Notes: generated by a model not told the origin, from the letters alone. Shown: positions 37,335 to 46,301, counted from the stretch's first letter. The stretch: 64,000 bases of DNA from Roseomonas gilardii subsp. gilardii (GCF_023078375.1 NZ_CP095554.1:4084501-4148500), one strand, 5' to 3'. Numbers and translations are program-made.

Positions 37335-38345
37335 CTAGAGCTTACGCCCCGCAAGCCCTTCCAGCGTCTCCAGCATGGCCGCGGAGATCTCCATCCCCTC
37401 AGCCTCGCTGCGCGCCTCGGCGGCGAAGCGGCGGGCACCCGGCAGGCGCACGCCCTCATCCTCCAGCATCGCGGCGACCAGCGTCTCCACCCGGTCGAGG
37501 AAGCGGTCCTGCCCCGCCAGCGCACCGGGATCGATGGCGATGATGGCCTGGCCCAGCCTCGGCCTGTTGCCCTGCTCCACGAACAGGCTGTCCGCCTCCA
37601 CGCTCAGCGCCGCACCGGTGAGCGCCGCGCAGAGCAGTTCCACCACCATGGCCAGCAGCGCGCCCTTGGTGCCGCCCGCCGCCAGCATGGTCCCGGACAG
37701 CGCCGCCTTCGCATCGGTCGTCGGGCGCCCCCCGGCATCCAGCGCCCAGCCCTCGGGGATCGGCTCGCCCTGCTGGGCGGCCTTCATGATGCGGCCGCGC
37801 GCCACGCTGCTCAGCGCCAGGTCGATCACCAGCGGCGGCGCGTCGCGGCGCGGGAAGGCGGCGGCGACCGGGTTGGTGCCGAAGAATGGCCGCTTGCCGC
37901 CCGGCGCCGGGATCGAGGCCGGCGAGTTGGCGAAGGCCAGCGCCACCAGCCCCTTCTCCGCCATGCGCGCCACGGGGATGCCCAGCGCCCCGGCATGGTT
38001 GCTGTTGGTCACGCCGGCGAAGCTGATGCCGTGCTCGCGCGTGCGGAGCATTGCCTCGGCCTCGGCGATCTCCAGCGCCGGATAGGCGAGGCCGTGCCGC
38101 GCATCGACCAGGACGGTGCCGCCGCGCTCGGCACGGATCGCCGGCAACGCCTTGCCGTCGGCCCGGCCGCTGCGCAGGAAGCCCGCATACATCGGCACGC
38201 GGGACAGGCCGTGGCCGGACCAGCCGGCGGCCTCCGCCCCGACCAGGGCGCGGGCCGTGGCGCCGGCCATGATGCCGGAGGACCCGGCATTGACGAGGGA
38301 CTTGCGGACCAGGAGATGCGCCTGGGCGGTGTTGATGCGCGGCAT
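37335..38345 (-). CDS. Ldh-family (malate/L-sulfolactate type) NAD(P)-dependent dehydrogenase
   Basis: 336 residues. The fold is that of the malate/L-lactate dehydrogenase (LDH2) family. A Ser-His pair region sits in GWSGHGLSRVPMYAGFLRSG, with SNHAGALGIPVARMAEKGLV, NPVAAAFPRRDAPPLVIDLA and KGALLAMVVELLCAALTGAA. Members reduce or oxidise 2-oxoacids, ureidoglycolate or delta1-piperideine-2-carboxylate; the substrate here is unknown. Followed on the same strand by the TrmH-type gene. About 300 bp without a gene separate it from the divergent aminotransferase. Confidence 0.9.
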   Translation of the reverse strand: MPRINTAQAHLLVRKSLVNAGSSGIMAGATARALVGAEAAGWSGHGLSRVPMYAGFLRSGRADGKALPAIRAERGGTVLVDARHGLAYPALEIAEAEAMLRTREHGISFAGVTNSNHAGALGIPVARMAEKGLVALAFANSPASIPAPGGKRPFFGTNPVAAAFPRRDAPPLVIDLALSSVARGRIMKAAQQGEPIPEGWALDAGGRPTTDAKAALSGTMLAAGGTKGALLAMVVELLCAALTGAALSVEADSLFVEQGNRPRLGQAIIAIDPGALAGQDRFLDRVETLVAAMLEDEGVRLPGARRFAAEARSEAEGMEISAAMLETLEGLAGRKL

Positions 38346-38647
38346 GGCCCCCTAGGGCCGCCTGGGGCGCGGCACGTCAAGGGTCTTCGCGCATGGGCCT
38401 GCCCCACCTTCCGCCAGGAAACCCGCCGGGGCCGGCGCGAGGATGCCCCGGCGGCCCCGGCGCCTTTCCCCAAGGGCAGCGAAGGAGGTGAATCCTGTCG
38501 AAATGAGGTCGAGAGGGAGAAATCCATCCCGGCAAGCCCCTCATCCGGGGAATGTCTCTCCCGCGATCGGCGGGCGGGCCTTCACCCCCTCGCTCCGGCA
38601 TGGCAGGCTCGCCTCCTTCCTCACAGCATGACGCGGGAGTTCGGCGC
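38346..38647. other. Gene-free divergent gap before the aminotransferase
   Basis: 302 bp between divergent genes. The only structure I can support is an inverted repeat, CGCCGGGGCC at 38424-38433 and GGCCCCGGCG at 38453-38462, 19 bases apart. GAAGGAGGTGAA near 38484 is a perfect ribosome-site-like sequence, but no sensible frame follows it. No gene seen. Confidence 0.5.
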
Positions 38648-39514
38648 ATGGCGGGCGTGTTCTGGTATGACGGGCGGTGGAGCACCGAGGAACCGAAGGT
38701 CCTCGGCCCGATGGACCACGCCTTCTGGCTGGGCTCGATCGTCTTCGACGGCGCCCGCGCCATCCGCGGCCTGGTGCCGGACCTCGACCTGCACTGCCAG
38801 CGCGCGATCCGCTCCGCCCGCAACATGGGCATGGACCCGAAGATCGCCGCCGGGGAGATCGAGGAGCTCTGCCGCGAGGGCGTGCGCCGCATGGGCCCCG
38901 ATGCCGAGCTCTACATCCGCCCGATGTTCTTCATCCGCACCGGCATCGGCGCGGCCTTCCCGGACCCGGCCTCCACCACCTTCATCCTGTCGATCTACGA
39001 CGCGCCGATGCCGGAGCCGAAGGGCTTCTCCGCCTGCATGGTGCCCTATCGCCGCCCCGCCGCCGACATGGCGCCGACCGATGCCAAGGCCTCGGCCCTC
39101 TACCCCAACTCCTCCCGCGCCGTGCGCTGGGCCAAGGAGAAGGGCTTCGAGAACGCGGTGATGAGCGACCCGGACGGCAATGTCGCGGAATTCGCCACCT
39201 CCAACATCATGATGGTGAAGGACGGGGTGGTGATGACGCCGGTGGCCAACGGCACCTTCCTGGCCGGCATCACCCGCTCCCGCATCATCTCCCTGCTGCG
39301 GGAGGCCGGGCGCGAGGTGCGCGAATGCACGGTGACGCCGCAGATGCTGGCCGAGGCGGACGAGATCTTCGCCACCGGCAACTACGGCAAGGTGCAGCCC
39401 TGCACGCGCTTCGAGGACAACCGGATGCAGCCCGGCCCCGTCGCCGCCCAGGCGCACAAGCTGTATTTCGACTGGGCCGAGGGCTCGCGCATCCTGCCGA
39501 GGAAGGCCGCCTGA
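38648..39514 (+). CDS. Class IV aminotransferase, branched-chain amino-acid type
   Basis: 288 residues. PLP-enzyme fold type IV: GSIVFDGARAIRG at the N-terminus, PLP Lys in DAKASALYPNSSRA, and the FENAVMSDPDGNVAEFATSN and GTFLAGITRSRII segments. This matches IlvE-like enzymes, which transfer amino groups between branched-chain amino acids and 2-oxoglutarate; the E-F-A-T-S-N variation leaves a D-amino-acid or aminodeoxychorismate role possible. The start is the Met at 38648, 33 codons into the open frame, where family similarity begins. Confidence 0.9.
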   Translation: MAGVFWYDGRWSTEEPKVLGPMDHAFWLGSIVFDGARAIRGLVPDLDLHCQRAIRSARNMGMDPKIAAGEIEELCREGVRRMGPDAELYIRPMFFIRTGIGAAFPDPASTTFILSIYDAPMPEPKGFSACMVPYRRPAADMAPTDAKASALYPNSSRAVRWAKEKGFENAVMSDPDGNVAEFATSNIMMVKDGVVMTPVANGTFLAGITRSRIISLLREAGREVRECTVTPQMLAEADEIFATGNYGKVQPCTRFEDNRMQPGPVAAQAHKLYFDWAEGSRILPRKAA

Positions 39515-39695
39515 GGAAGCGCCGCCCCCGCGCGGCATCCGCCGGCCAGCGGAAGGCCCGGGCTTGAGCCGGCGGCAAGGCCAGGGCAGCGGCGTGACCC
39601 GCCCGCGCCCCGGCCCCGCGCGGAGCGGCCCGCGTGCCGGCGCGCGGCCGGCGGGAGGGCAGGATGACCGCGCCCGCCCCGGGAACGAACGGGAG

Positions 39696-40397
39696 ATGCC
39701 GCGCCCCCGCCCGTCCGGCGAGGCTCCGCCGCCCTGGCTGGCGCAACGCATCCTGCACCAGGACGGCGAGGTCCTGATCCTCGACAAACCCGCCGGGCTG
39801 CCGGTCCATGCCGGGCCGCGCGGCAAGCCGAGCCTGGAGGACTGGCTGCCCCTGTTGCAACAGGGCAAGCGCCATGTGCCGCAACCGGCCCACCGGCTGG
39901 ATGCCGACACCGCCGGATGCCTCGCCCTGGGCCGCACCAAGCCGGCCCTGGCGGCGCTCGGCGCGCTCTTCGCCGGCGGAAGGGCGGAGAAGACCTACTG
40001 GGCCGTGGCACTCGGCGCCCCAGAGGCCGGGAGCGGCACCGTGGACGCGCCGCTGCGCAAGACCAGCACCGCCCAATCCGGCTGGCGCATGGAGGTGCAT
40101 CCGGAGGGGCAGCCCGCCCGCACCGCCTGGCGCGTGCTGGGGCGCGGCCCTGGCCTGACCTGGCTGGAGCTGCGTCCCGCCACCGGCCGCACGCATCAGC
40201 TCCGGCTGCATTGCGGGCTGATCTGCGGCCCCATCCTGGGAGACCCGCTTTACGGCCAGCCGGCTCCGGGCGGGCTGCACCTGCTCGCCCGCTCTCTTCG
40301 ATTGCCGCTGGAGCCGCCCCGCGCGGCCGAGGCACCGCTGCCCGAGGCCATGCGGGCTGGGTTCGCCGACTGCGGCTGGAGGCCCGGCAAAGACTGA
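39696..40397 (+). CDS. RluA-family RNA pseudouridine synthase
   Basis: About 233 residues. Motif I (VLILDKPAGLPVHAGP) and the catalytic HRLDADTAG with the nucleophilic Asp are intact, followed by AEKTYWAVALG and GRTHQLRLH. It converts specific uridines in rRNA or tRNA to pseudouridine; the compact catalytic-only form (no S4 domain) resembles TruC/RluA-type enzymes. I start it at ATG 39696, which has ACGGGAG just upstream, rather than at the TTG at 39564, whose leader is low-complexity Arg/Gly/Pro. Confidence 0.88.
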   Translation: MPRPRPSGEAPPPWLAQRILHQDGEVLILDKPAGLPVHAGPRGKPSLEDWLPLLQQGKRHVPQPAHRLDADTAGCLALGRTKPALAALGALFAGGRAEKTYWAVALGAPEAGSGTVDAPLRKTSTAQSGWRMEVHPEGQPARTAWRVLGRGPGLTWLELRPATGRTHQLRLHCGLICGPILGDPLYGQPAPGGLHLLARSLRLPLEPPRAAEAPLPEAMRAGFADCGWRPGKD

Positions 40398-40438
40398 ACC
40401 GGAAATGGGGCGCCGCGCGGTCTGGCGACGTACGGACA

Positions 40439-40527
40439 GGACAGGGTGGGATTCGAACCCACGGTGCGCGCCATCCAGGAAAACGCGTTCCGGAGCCCGG
40501 TCCGTATCCACCGGGCCAATGCTCGCG
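40439..40527 (-). tRNA. tRNA-like sequence, probably degenerate (Arg CCG-like loop)
   Basis: On the minus strand a perfect T-arm (GTGGG TTCGAAT CCCAC, 40446-40462) is followed by a 3' acceptor strand CCTGTCC (40439-40445), and a D-loop-like GGTGGATA and CTCCGGA loop (anticodon CCG) lie upstream in the right order. However, no GGACAGG 5' acceptor strand is present, the anticodon stem (CCGGG against ACGCG) does not pair, and 21 bases separate it from the T-arm. It is therefore likelier a broken or remodelled tRNA, or a tRNA 3' end left by integration, than a working tRNA. Confidence 0.4.
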
Positions 40528-40627
40528 CCGATGCTCGCGAGGGTTTGCGATTCGCCGGTTCGCGAAGCCCTCGACGGCATGCGGCGCCGCTGTCATCCCA
40601 TGCCCGCATGAGCATGGAGAGCTGAGG

Positions 40628-41614
40628 TTGGACGGGCAGGCGAGATCGCATCGGCTCGGCCATGGCTGGACCAGCGGGCAGCGCCTGGCCGCGCTCTACA
40701 CTGGATATGCACTGCTGATCCTGCTGGTCGTGCTGGCGCAGCTTCGCTGGATGGATGTCGTGGAGACGGGGCCGGTGCTCTTGTCCGGCCTGCTGCTGCT
40801 GCTGGGCCTGGGCGGGGTGGCCTGGGCCTCCCGCGCGCTGGTCGTCCAGCCGGTGGCCGCCGCCGCGCGCCGGCTGGAAGGGGACTGCCCCGCCCCTGAC
40901 TTCGCCGGCTCCGCCGGCAGCGACTACGACGAGAACCAGGCCCCCGCCGAGATCGCCGAGCTGGTGCAGCGCCTGGGCGCCGCCCGTGCGACGCAGGAGG
41001 AGGCAGTGCGGCTGCGCGACCTGCTGCTGCGGGAATCGCATCACCGGCTGAAGAATCACCTGACCCTGCTGGGCTCCTTCCTGCGGATGCAGGAGCGGCA
41101 GATCGATGACCCGGCCGCCGTGGCGGCGCTGCGCGCGGCCCAGGGGCGGATGATGGCCATCGCCGCCACCTATGACCTGATGCATGAGGCCGGGACGGCG
41201 GAGGTCTCGCTGGATGGCATGCTGGAACGCCTCGCCCGGGCCCTGCCGGAGCGCGAAGGCTCCGCGGCCTCCATGCACACCGAGCTGGCGCCGGTCTCCG
41301 TGCCGGCCGATGTGGCGGTGAAGCTCGGCCTGGTGGTGAATGAACTCGCCACCAACGCCCTGCGGCACGGCCCGCCGGGTGGGCGGGTGCGGATCGCCCT
41401 GCGCGCCGAGGGGGATGGCCTCGTCCTCCTGGTCAGCGACGAGGGGCCGGGGCAGCCGGCGGAGGTGCCCAAGGGGCTGGGCATGACCATCGCCGAAAGC
41501 CTCGCCCAGGCACTGGGCACGCGCCTCAGTCGCCTTCCGCCGCCGCAGAATGGCTGGGAGGTCGCCTGGTCGCCACGCCGGGCCCCGAACGGGGCCGGAG
41601 TTGGGGCCTCGTGA
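40628..41614 (+). CDS. HWE/HisKA_2-type sensor histidine kinase
   Basis: About 328 residues from TTG 40628. Two N-terminal membrane helices (about LAALYTGYALLILLVVLAQL and LLSGLLLLLGLGGVAWASRA) enclose only a short loop, so it probably senses the membrane or a cytosolic signal. The dimerisation box LLRESHHRLKNHLTLLGSFL is of the HisKA_2 type used by alphaproteobacterial general-stress and light kinases. The ATPase N-box is VVNELATNALRHG and the G-box DEGPGQP. No response regulator is adjacent. The start is uncertain because no ATG precedes helix 1. Confidence 0.85.
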   Translation: MDGQARSHRLGHGWTSGQRLAALYTGYALLILLVVLAQLRWMDVVETGPVLLSGLLLLLGLGGVAWASRALVVQPVAAAARRLEGDCPAPDFAGSAGSDYDENQAPAEIAELVQRLGAARATQEEAVRLRDLLLRESHHRLKNHLTLLGSFLRMQERQIDDPAAVAALRAAQGRMMAIAATYDLMHEAGTAEVSLDGMLERLARALPEREGSAASMHTELAPVSVPADVAVKLGLVVNELATNALRHGPPGGRVRIALRAEGDGLVLLVSDEGPGQPAEVPKGLGMTIAESLAQALGTRLSRLPPPQNGWEVAWSPRRAPNGAGVGAS

Positions 41615-41673
41615 GGATCATCCGCCCCATCGGATCGCTGGCCAGGAGCGGCGGGTGATGTTAACAATCGTTC

Positions 41674-42309
41674 ATGATGGAAGAATGGACCGCCGCCTTC
41701 GAGGGCTGGATGCGCGCCAACGCCGCCTGGGTCGGCCCCGCTACCTTTCTCATCGCCTTCCTGGAATCCTTCCCCGTGGTCAGCATCGTGGTGCCCTCCA
41801 CGGCGCTGCTCCTGGCCATCGGTGCCCTGATCGGCAGCGGGCTGGCGGACCCCTGGCCGGTGCTGGCCGCCTGCGCCCTGGGCGGCGTGATGGGCGATGC
41901 CGCCGGATACTGGCTGGCGCGGGCGGTCGGCCCCTATGCGGTGCGGCGGCGCCTGCCGGCCTCCTGCCGGCGCGTCTATGCCTGGTCGGTCGCCGTGTTC
42001 CGGCGCTGGGGGTGGTGGGCGGTCTTCGTCGGGCGTTTCCTCGGCCCCATGCGGGCGGTGACGCCGCTGGCGGCCGGCGTGACCGGCATGCGCAACCGTT
42101 CCTTCCAGAGCGCCAACATCCTGTCCGCTATCCTCTGGGCGCCGCTGGTGCTGATGCCCGGCTCCATCGGCGGCTGGCTGGCACGGGAACTGGGGCAGGA
42201 GCCCGATCCGCTGCTCCTGGCCGCCACGGCCGGCGGCGCCCTGCTTCTCTGGCTGAGCTACCTGCGCCTGAAGCCGGTGCTGAGCGGCGCGCTGAAGACG
42301 CGGCGCTGA
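41674..42309 (+). CDS. DedA family membrane protein
   Basis: 211 residues with several membrane helices. The DedA/SNARE-associated domain shows FLESFPVVSIVVPSTALLLA, LGGVMGDAAGYWLARAVG, and the conserved GRFLGPMRAVTPLAAGVTGM (G-R-x-x-P/G-x-x-R). DedA proteins are linked to membrane-potential homeostasis and lipid-carrier (undecaprenyl phosphate) flipping. ATG ATG at 41674 offers two starts. It stands alone between the kinase and the TerC gene. Confidence 0.9.
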   Translation: MMEEWTAAFEGWMRANAAWVGPATFLIAFLESFPVVSIVVPSTALLLAIGALIGSGLADPWPVLAACALGGVMGDAAGYWLARAVGPYAVRRRLPASCRRVYAWSVAVFRRWGWWAVFVGRFLGPMRAVTPLAAGVTGMRNRSFQSANILSAILWAPLVLMPGSIGGWLARELGQEPDPLLLAATAGGALLLWLSYLRLKPVLSGALKTRR

Positions 42310-42494
42310 GCCTTTCGCCCGCCGTCCCCCCAGGGACGGCCCCGGGCCGGGCCGCAAGCCCCCGCCCCGCCCCCGGACACCCCCACCCGCGGCGCCCCAT
42401 CCTGGCCGCGCCCCGATCCCATCGGCCGCCCGCCCCGCCCATCCCGGCCGGGGCGGTTCCCTGACGGCCACCGAACCGGAGCCCCCGTACCACC

Positions 42495-44057
42495 ATGGAA
42501 TGGATCGCCGACCCCACCGCCTGGCTGGGCCTCGGAACGCTGATCATCCTCGAGCTCGTGCTCGGGATCGACAACCTGATCTTCATCGCCATCCTCGCCG
42601 ACAAGCTACCGCCCGAGCAGCGCAACAAGGCCCGCATCATCGGCCTGTCCCTGGCCCTGCTGATGCGGCTGGCGCTGCTGGCGGGCATCGCCTGGGTCGT
42701 GGGCCTCACCACGCCGCTGTTCCGCGTCATGGGGGTGGAGATCACCGGCCGGGGCCTGATCCTGGTGCTCGGCGGCCTGTTCCTGATCTTCAAGGCCACC
42801 AGCGAGCTGCATGAGCGGCTGGAAGGCGGCGAGCAGGCACGCGAAGGCGCGAAGGTCTGGGCCAGCTTCTGGCAGGTCGTGGCGCAGATCGTCGTGCTGG
42901 ACGCGGTCTTCTCGCTGGACAGCGTGATCACCGCCGTCGGCATGGTGCAGCACCTGTCGATCATGTACATCGCGGTGATCGTGGCCATCGTGGTGATGAT
43001 CGCCGCCAGCCGCCCGCTCATGCGCTTCGTCTCGGCGCATCCGACGGTGGTGATCCTCTGCCTCGGCTTCCTGCTGATGATCGGCTTCAGCCTGATCGCC
43101 GAGGGGCTGGGGCTGCACATCCCCAAGGGCTACCTCTATGCCGCGATCGGCTTCTCCGTGCTGATCGAGGCCTTCAACCAGATCGCCCGGCGCGGCTATG
43201 CGCGGCGCATGAGCTCGGGCGACCTGCGCGACCGTACCGCGACGGCGGTGCTGCGCCTGCTCGGCGGCGGGCCGCAGGATGCCGCCGGCCACGAGGCCGC
43301 GCCCTCCGGCGAGGCGGATGACACGGCGGCGCCGGTCTTCAAGCCGCAGGAACGCTCCATGGTGCAGGGGGTGATGGCGCTGGCGGAACGGCCCGTCCGC
43401 TCCATCATGAGCCCGCGCAGCGAGGTGGTCTGGATCGACGTGCTCGGCACGCCGGAGGAGCACCGGCGGGTGATCCTGGACAGCGGCCGCTCCCGCTACC
43501 TGATCTCACGCGGGGAGATCGAGGAGATCGTCGGCGTGGCCCTGGCCAAGGACCTGCTGAGCGACCTGATGCGGGGCGGCGCCATCGCCCTGGACCGTTC
43601 CGTCCGCCCGCCGCTCCTGGTGCATGACCGGATGGACGTGCTGACGCTGATGGAGCGTCTGCGCGGCTCCCCCGTGCAGATGGCCGTGGTGCTGGACGAA
43701 TACGGCACGCTGGAGGGCGTGGCGACGCCGACCGACATCCTGGAGGCCATCGCCGGCGAGTTCGACGAGAGCGGAGAGGACCCGCGCCTCGTGGAAGAGG
43801 CGGACGGCAGCCTGCTGGTGGATGCGCAGATGGACCTGCATGCGCTGGACCAGCGCCTCGGCACCCGGCTGGCGGATGCCGCCGGCCCCTATTCCACCCT
43901 GGCCGGCTATCTCATGGAACGGCTGCAGCGCCTGCCTGTCCTGGGCGAGCGGCTGGAAGCGGATGGGCTGAGCTTCGAGATGGTCTCCATGCGGGGCGGC
44001 TTCCGGCTGGAGCAGGTGCGCGTCAGCCGCCTCCCGCCGGGGGGCCATCCGGCCTGA
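42495..44057 (+). CDS. TerC-domain / CBS-pair / CorC-HlyC-domain membrane protein
   Basis: 520 residues in three parts. An N-terminal TerC domain (about 1-230) has the acidic metal-type motifs [15 protein letters not shown] and [21 protein letters not shown] pair follows (from [16 protein letters not shown] to [20 protein letters not shown]), and the C-terminus is a CorC_HlyC domain ([17 protein letters not shown]). The arrangement equals YoaE/YegH-like proteins, thought to export metal ions such as manganese or manage them during protein secretion, with the CBS part sensing nucleotides. Complete and typical. Confidence 0.92.
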   Translation: MEWIADPTAWLGLGTLIILELVLGIDNLIFIAILADKLPPEQRNKARIIGLSLALLMRLALLAGIAWVVGLTTPLFRVMGVEITGRGLILVLGGLFLIFKATSELHERLEGGEQAREGAKVWASFWQVVAQIVVLDAVFSLDSVITAVGMVQHLSIMYIAVIVAIVVMIAASRPLMRFVSAHPTVVILCLGFLLMIGFSLIAEGLGLHIPKGYLYAAIGFSVLIEAFNQIARRGYARRMSSGDLRDRTATAVLRLLGGGPQDAAGHEAAPSGEADDTAAPVFKPQERSMVQGVMALAERPVRSIMSPRSEVVWIDVLGTPEEHRRVILDSGRSRYLISRGEIEEIVGVALAKDLLSDLMRGGAIALDRSVRPPLLVHDRMDVLTLMERLRGSPVQMAVVLDEYGTLEGVATPTDILEAIAGEFDESGEDPRLVEEADGSLLVDAQMDLHALDQRLGTRLADAAGPYSTLAGYLMERLQRLPVLGERLEADGLSFEMVSMRGGFRLEQVRVSRLPPGGHPA

Positions 44058-44070
44058 GGCCGGCCCCTGC

Positions 44071-44784
44071 CTACCGGGCCAGCGCCACAGTCCAGCCGGA
44101 GCCGCGCGGCGCCAGGGACGATGGCATGATGGATGGCGCCGACGCGCCTGCGTCGGCGAGCGCGTAGCGGAGGTCGCGGCCCTCGGCGAGCATCTGCCGG
44201 AACAGGGCGGCCATGGAGAGTTCCTGCCCGCCGCGCCGCTCCAGCCGGTTCAGCACCCCCCGGAACAGCGCCACGGAACGGAGGCGGTACAGGCCGGTGC
44301 AGCAGAGCCGCGACAGGCCGCGCTGCTCCGCCAGCCCTTCCAGCCGCCCCATCGCATCCCCCTGGACGAAGCCGCGAAGAGGCTGGGCACCCTCGGCGCA
44401 TTCCAGCCAGCCATCCGCTTCCGGGGATGGCGGCAACTGGGCAGGGTCCCGCAGCGCCTCCGCGCCCAGCACGGTCAGCGGCGCCTCGACGGGCGCGCCG
44501 ATGGCGCCGAGGCCGAGGCGCACCGTCTCCGCCTCCCCCCGCGTCGGCCGGGACAGCGCGACCAGTTCCGCATCGAGACCGGAACCCGCCAGGCGGGCGC
44601 GGAGGAATTCCGCCACGCCCGGCCGGTCAAGATGGATGATCAGCAGGCCGGCGGCCTGAACGGTGCCGGACAAGGCCGAAAGGAAACCATCGAGCAGAGA
44701 GGACCCGCGTTCGGCGGGGCGCAGCCATTCCGGCGGGATCTCGTCGCTCCGTCCCGGACGGCCGAGGGCGGGAATCACGATCAT
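44071..44784 (-). CDS. Nucleotidyltransferase-like protein with degenerate active site
   Basis: 237 residues from ATG 44784 (MIVIPALGRPGRS), with GGAGCG just upstream. The order resembles sugar-nucleotide transferases: a start like V-I-P-x-A-G but reading IVIPALGRPGRS instead of G-x-G-x-R, a hydrophobic strand LIIHLDRPGVAEFL, and RPTRGEAETVRLGLGAIG, similar to the G-A-A/E-S-V region, then PLTVLGAEALRD in place of the usual D-x-D loop. It may be a non-catalytic relative. It is convergent with the TerC gene and divergent from the LexA-box promoter 220 bp away. Function unknown. Confidence 0.6.
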   Translation of the reverse strand: MIVIPALGRPGRSDEIPPEWLRPAERGSSLLDGFLSALSGTVQAAGLLIIHLDRPGVAEFLRARLAGSGLDAELVALSRPTRGEAETVRLGLGAIGAPVEAPLTVLGAEALRDPAQLPPSPEADGWLECAEGAQPLRGFVQGDAMGRLEGLAEQRGLSRLCCTGLYRLRSVALFRGVLNRLERRGGQELSMAALFRQMLAEGRDLRYALADAGASAPSIMPSSLAPRGSGWTVALAR

Positions 44785-45002
44785 CCCGGCATCGCTCCGC
44801 TGACATGCGGCGCTGGCCCGGGCCGAGGCGGAGTCACGGACTGGCCAGGTGGTGGAGAAAGGACGTGATGGGATCATGATCGTTTCGGACGGCTTCCAGG
44901 CGGGGCCATGGGCAATGGCATGGCACCACATTCTTGAAGTGTGCCACTTCCAAAACAATCAACCGGAAGTCAATGCCCCGAATGGGTGAGGCCGCATCCC
45001 AT

Positions 45003-45068
45003 GTTCTCACATTGTTCTTGACCTGACTCCGGATCGGCGCCCATATTCCGTGAGAACGAAGAAAGAAC
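45003..45068 (+). promoter_or_regulatory. SOS promoter: sigma70-like promoter flanked by two LexA boxes
   Basis: GTTC-TCACATT-GTTC at 45003-45017 is a perfect alphaproteobacterial LexA box (GTTC-N7-GTTC). It is followed directly by a -35 TTGACC (45018-45023), an 18-base spacer and a -10 CATATT (45042-45047). A second perfect box in opposite orientation, GAAC-GAAGAAA-GAAC, lies at 45054-45068 over the expected transcription start. The promoter points right into the radical SAM gene. LexA bound here should block transcription until DNA damage. Confidence 0.75.
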
Positions 45069-45094
45069 GCGGCCACGTCCCCCCATGACACAGC

Positions 45095-46288
45095 ATGAGG
45101 GTTCCCCCCGTGGCCGCCCCGGACGGAGCTTCGTGTCATGCCCGATGGCAGCCTGGGCCGCCCCCTTGCCCTGACCGGGTCCCCCTTCCCGGTGTCCGTA
45201 GAGGCCGCGGTGCCTCTACGAACCCTGCCATCCGATACGAGAGCTCCGTCCGGGACCCCTTCGACGATGGCTGGAACACCCTGCCCGAGGCCCTGGCCGA
45301 ACTGCCGCCCCTCGCGACCACCCTGACGCGGGATGCCACGCGCAAGGCCCTGGCCTGGAACGACAGCCCGGATCTCGGCTTCGACCGCAGCATCAATCCC
45401 TACCGGGGCTGCGAGCATGGCTGCATCTACTGCTATGCCCGCCCGACCCATGCCTGGCTGGGCCTCTCGCCCGGCCTGGATTTCGAGACCCGGCTGGTCT
45501 TCAAGCCGGAGATCGCCACGCTGCTGGAGAAGGAGCTGCGCCGGCCCGGCTATGTGCCGAAGCCCATCGCGCTCGGCTCCAACACCGATCCCTACCAGCC
45601 CGTGGAGCGGCGGCTGCAACTGACCCGCGCGGTGCTGGAGGTGCTGGACCGCTTCAACCACCCGGTCTCCATCGTCACGAAATCCGCCGGCGTGCTGCGG
45701 GACATCGACATCCTGCGGCGGATGGCGTCCCGCAACCTCGTCCATGTCTGCCTTTCCGTCACCACGCTGGACCACAGGCTGGCGCGGCTGATGGAGCCCC
45801 GTGCCGCCGCCCCGGTGCGGCGCCTCGCCGCGTTGCGCGCGCTGACCGAGGCCGGTATCCCCACCGCCGTCCTGGCGGCGCCGATGATCCCCGGGCTGAA
45901 CGATGCCGAGCTGGAGCGCATCCTGGGCGCCTGCCGGGAAGCCGGGGCAAGCCGGGCGGGCTATGTGCTGCTCCGCCTGCCGCTCGAGGTCGCGGAGATG
46001 TTCGAGACCTGGCTGCGGAACCACTACCCGGACCGGGCCGGCCGCATCCTGGCGCTGATCCGCGAGACGCGCGGCGGGCAAAGCTACGATTCCCGCTTCG
46101 GCCTCCGGCAGGTCGGCACGGGGCCCTATGCGGATACGCTGCACCAGCGCTTCCACCTGGCTCTGAAGCGCTTCGGCTATGGCCTGACCTTTCGCGGCAT
46201 GGGTGGCCGTGGCGACGATCCCCTGGACTGCTCGCGCTTCACCGTGCCGCCGTCGGAGGCCGCGCCGCAGCAGCTCAGCCTGTTCTGA
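45095..46288 (+). CDS. PA0069-family (SplB-like) radical SAM protein
   Basis: The iron-sulfur motif CEHGCIYCYA (C-x3-C-x2-C) follows the family lead-in KALAWNDSPDLGFDRSINPY. ALGSNTDPYQPVE and SIVTKSAGVLRDIDIL complete the radical SAM barrel, and the C-terminus QQLSLF is typical. PA0069 proteins are related to spore-photoproduct-lyase-like repair enzymes, but their substrate is unknown. The open frame starts at 45095, without a ribosome site. ATG 45138 (MPDGSLGRPLALTGSPFP), with GGACGGAGC upstream, would join the domain (GVRRGRGASTNP) if one C were added to CCC near 45190. Controlled by the paired LexA boxes upstream. Confidence 0.9.
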   Translation: MRVPPVAAPDGASCHARWQPGPPPCPDRVPLPGVRRGRGASTNPAIRYESSVRDPFDDGWNTLPEALAELPPLATTLTRDATRKALAWNDSPDLGFDRSINPYRGCEHGCIYCYARPTHAWLGLSPGLDFETRLVFKPEIATLLEKELRRPGYVPKPIALGSNTDPYQPVERRLQLTRAVLEVLDRFNHPVSIVTKSAGVLRDIDILRRMASRNLVHVCLSVTTLDHRLARLMEPRAAAPVRRLAALRALTEAGIPTAVLAAPMIPGLNDAELERILGACREAGASRAGYVLLRLPLEVAEMFETWLRNHYPDRAGRILALIRETRGGQSYDSRFGLRQVGTGPYADTLHQRFHLALKRFGYGLTFRGMGGRGDDPLDCSRFTVPPSEAAPQQLSLF

Positions 46289-46301
46289 TCCGCCCCCATG
46301 G

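Noticed and set aside
40405-40611. A short plus-strand ORF containing GWDSNPR
   Set aside because: This string is the well-known translation of an antisense tRNA T-arm and supports the tRNA-like element, not a protein.
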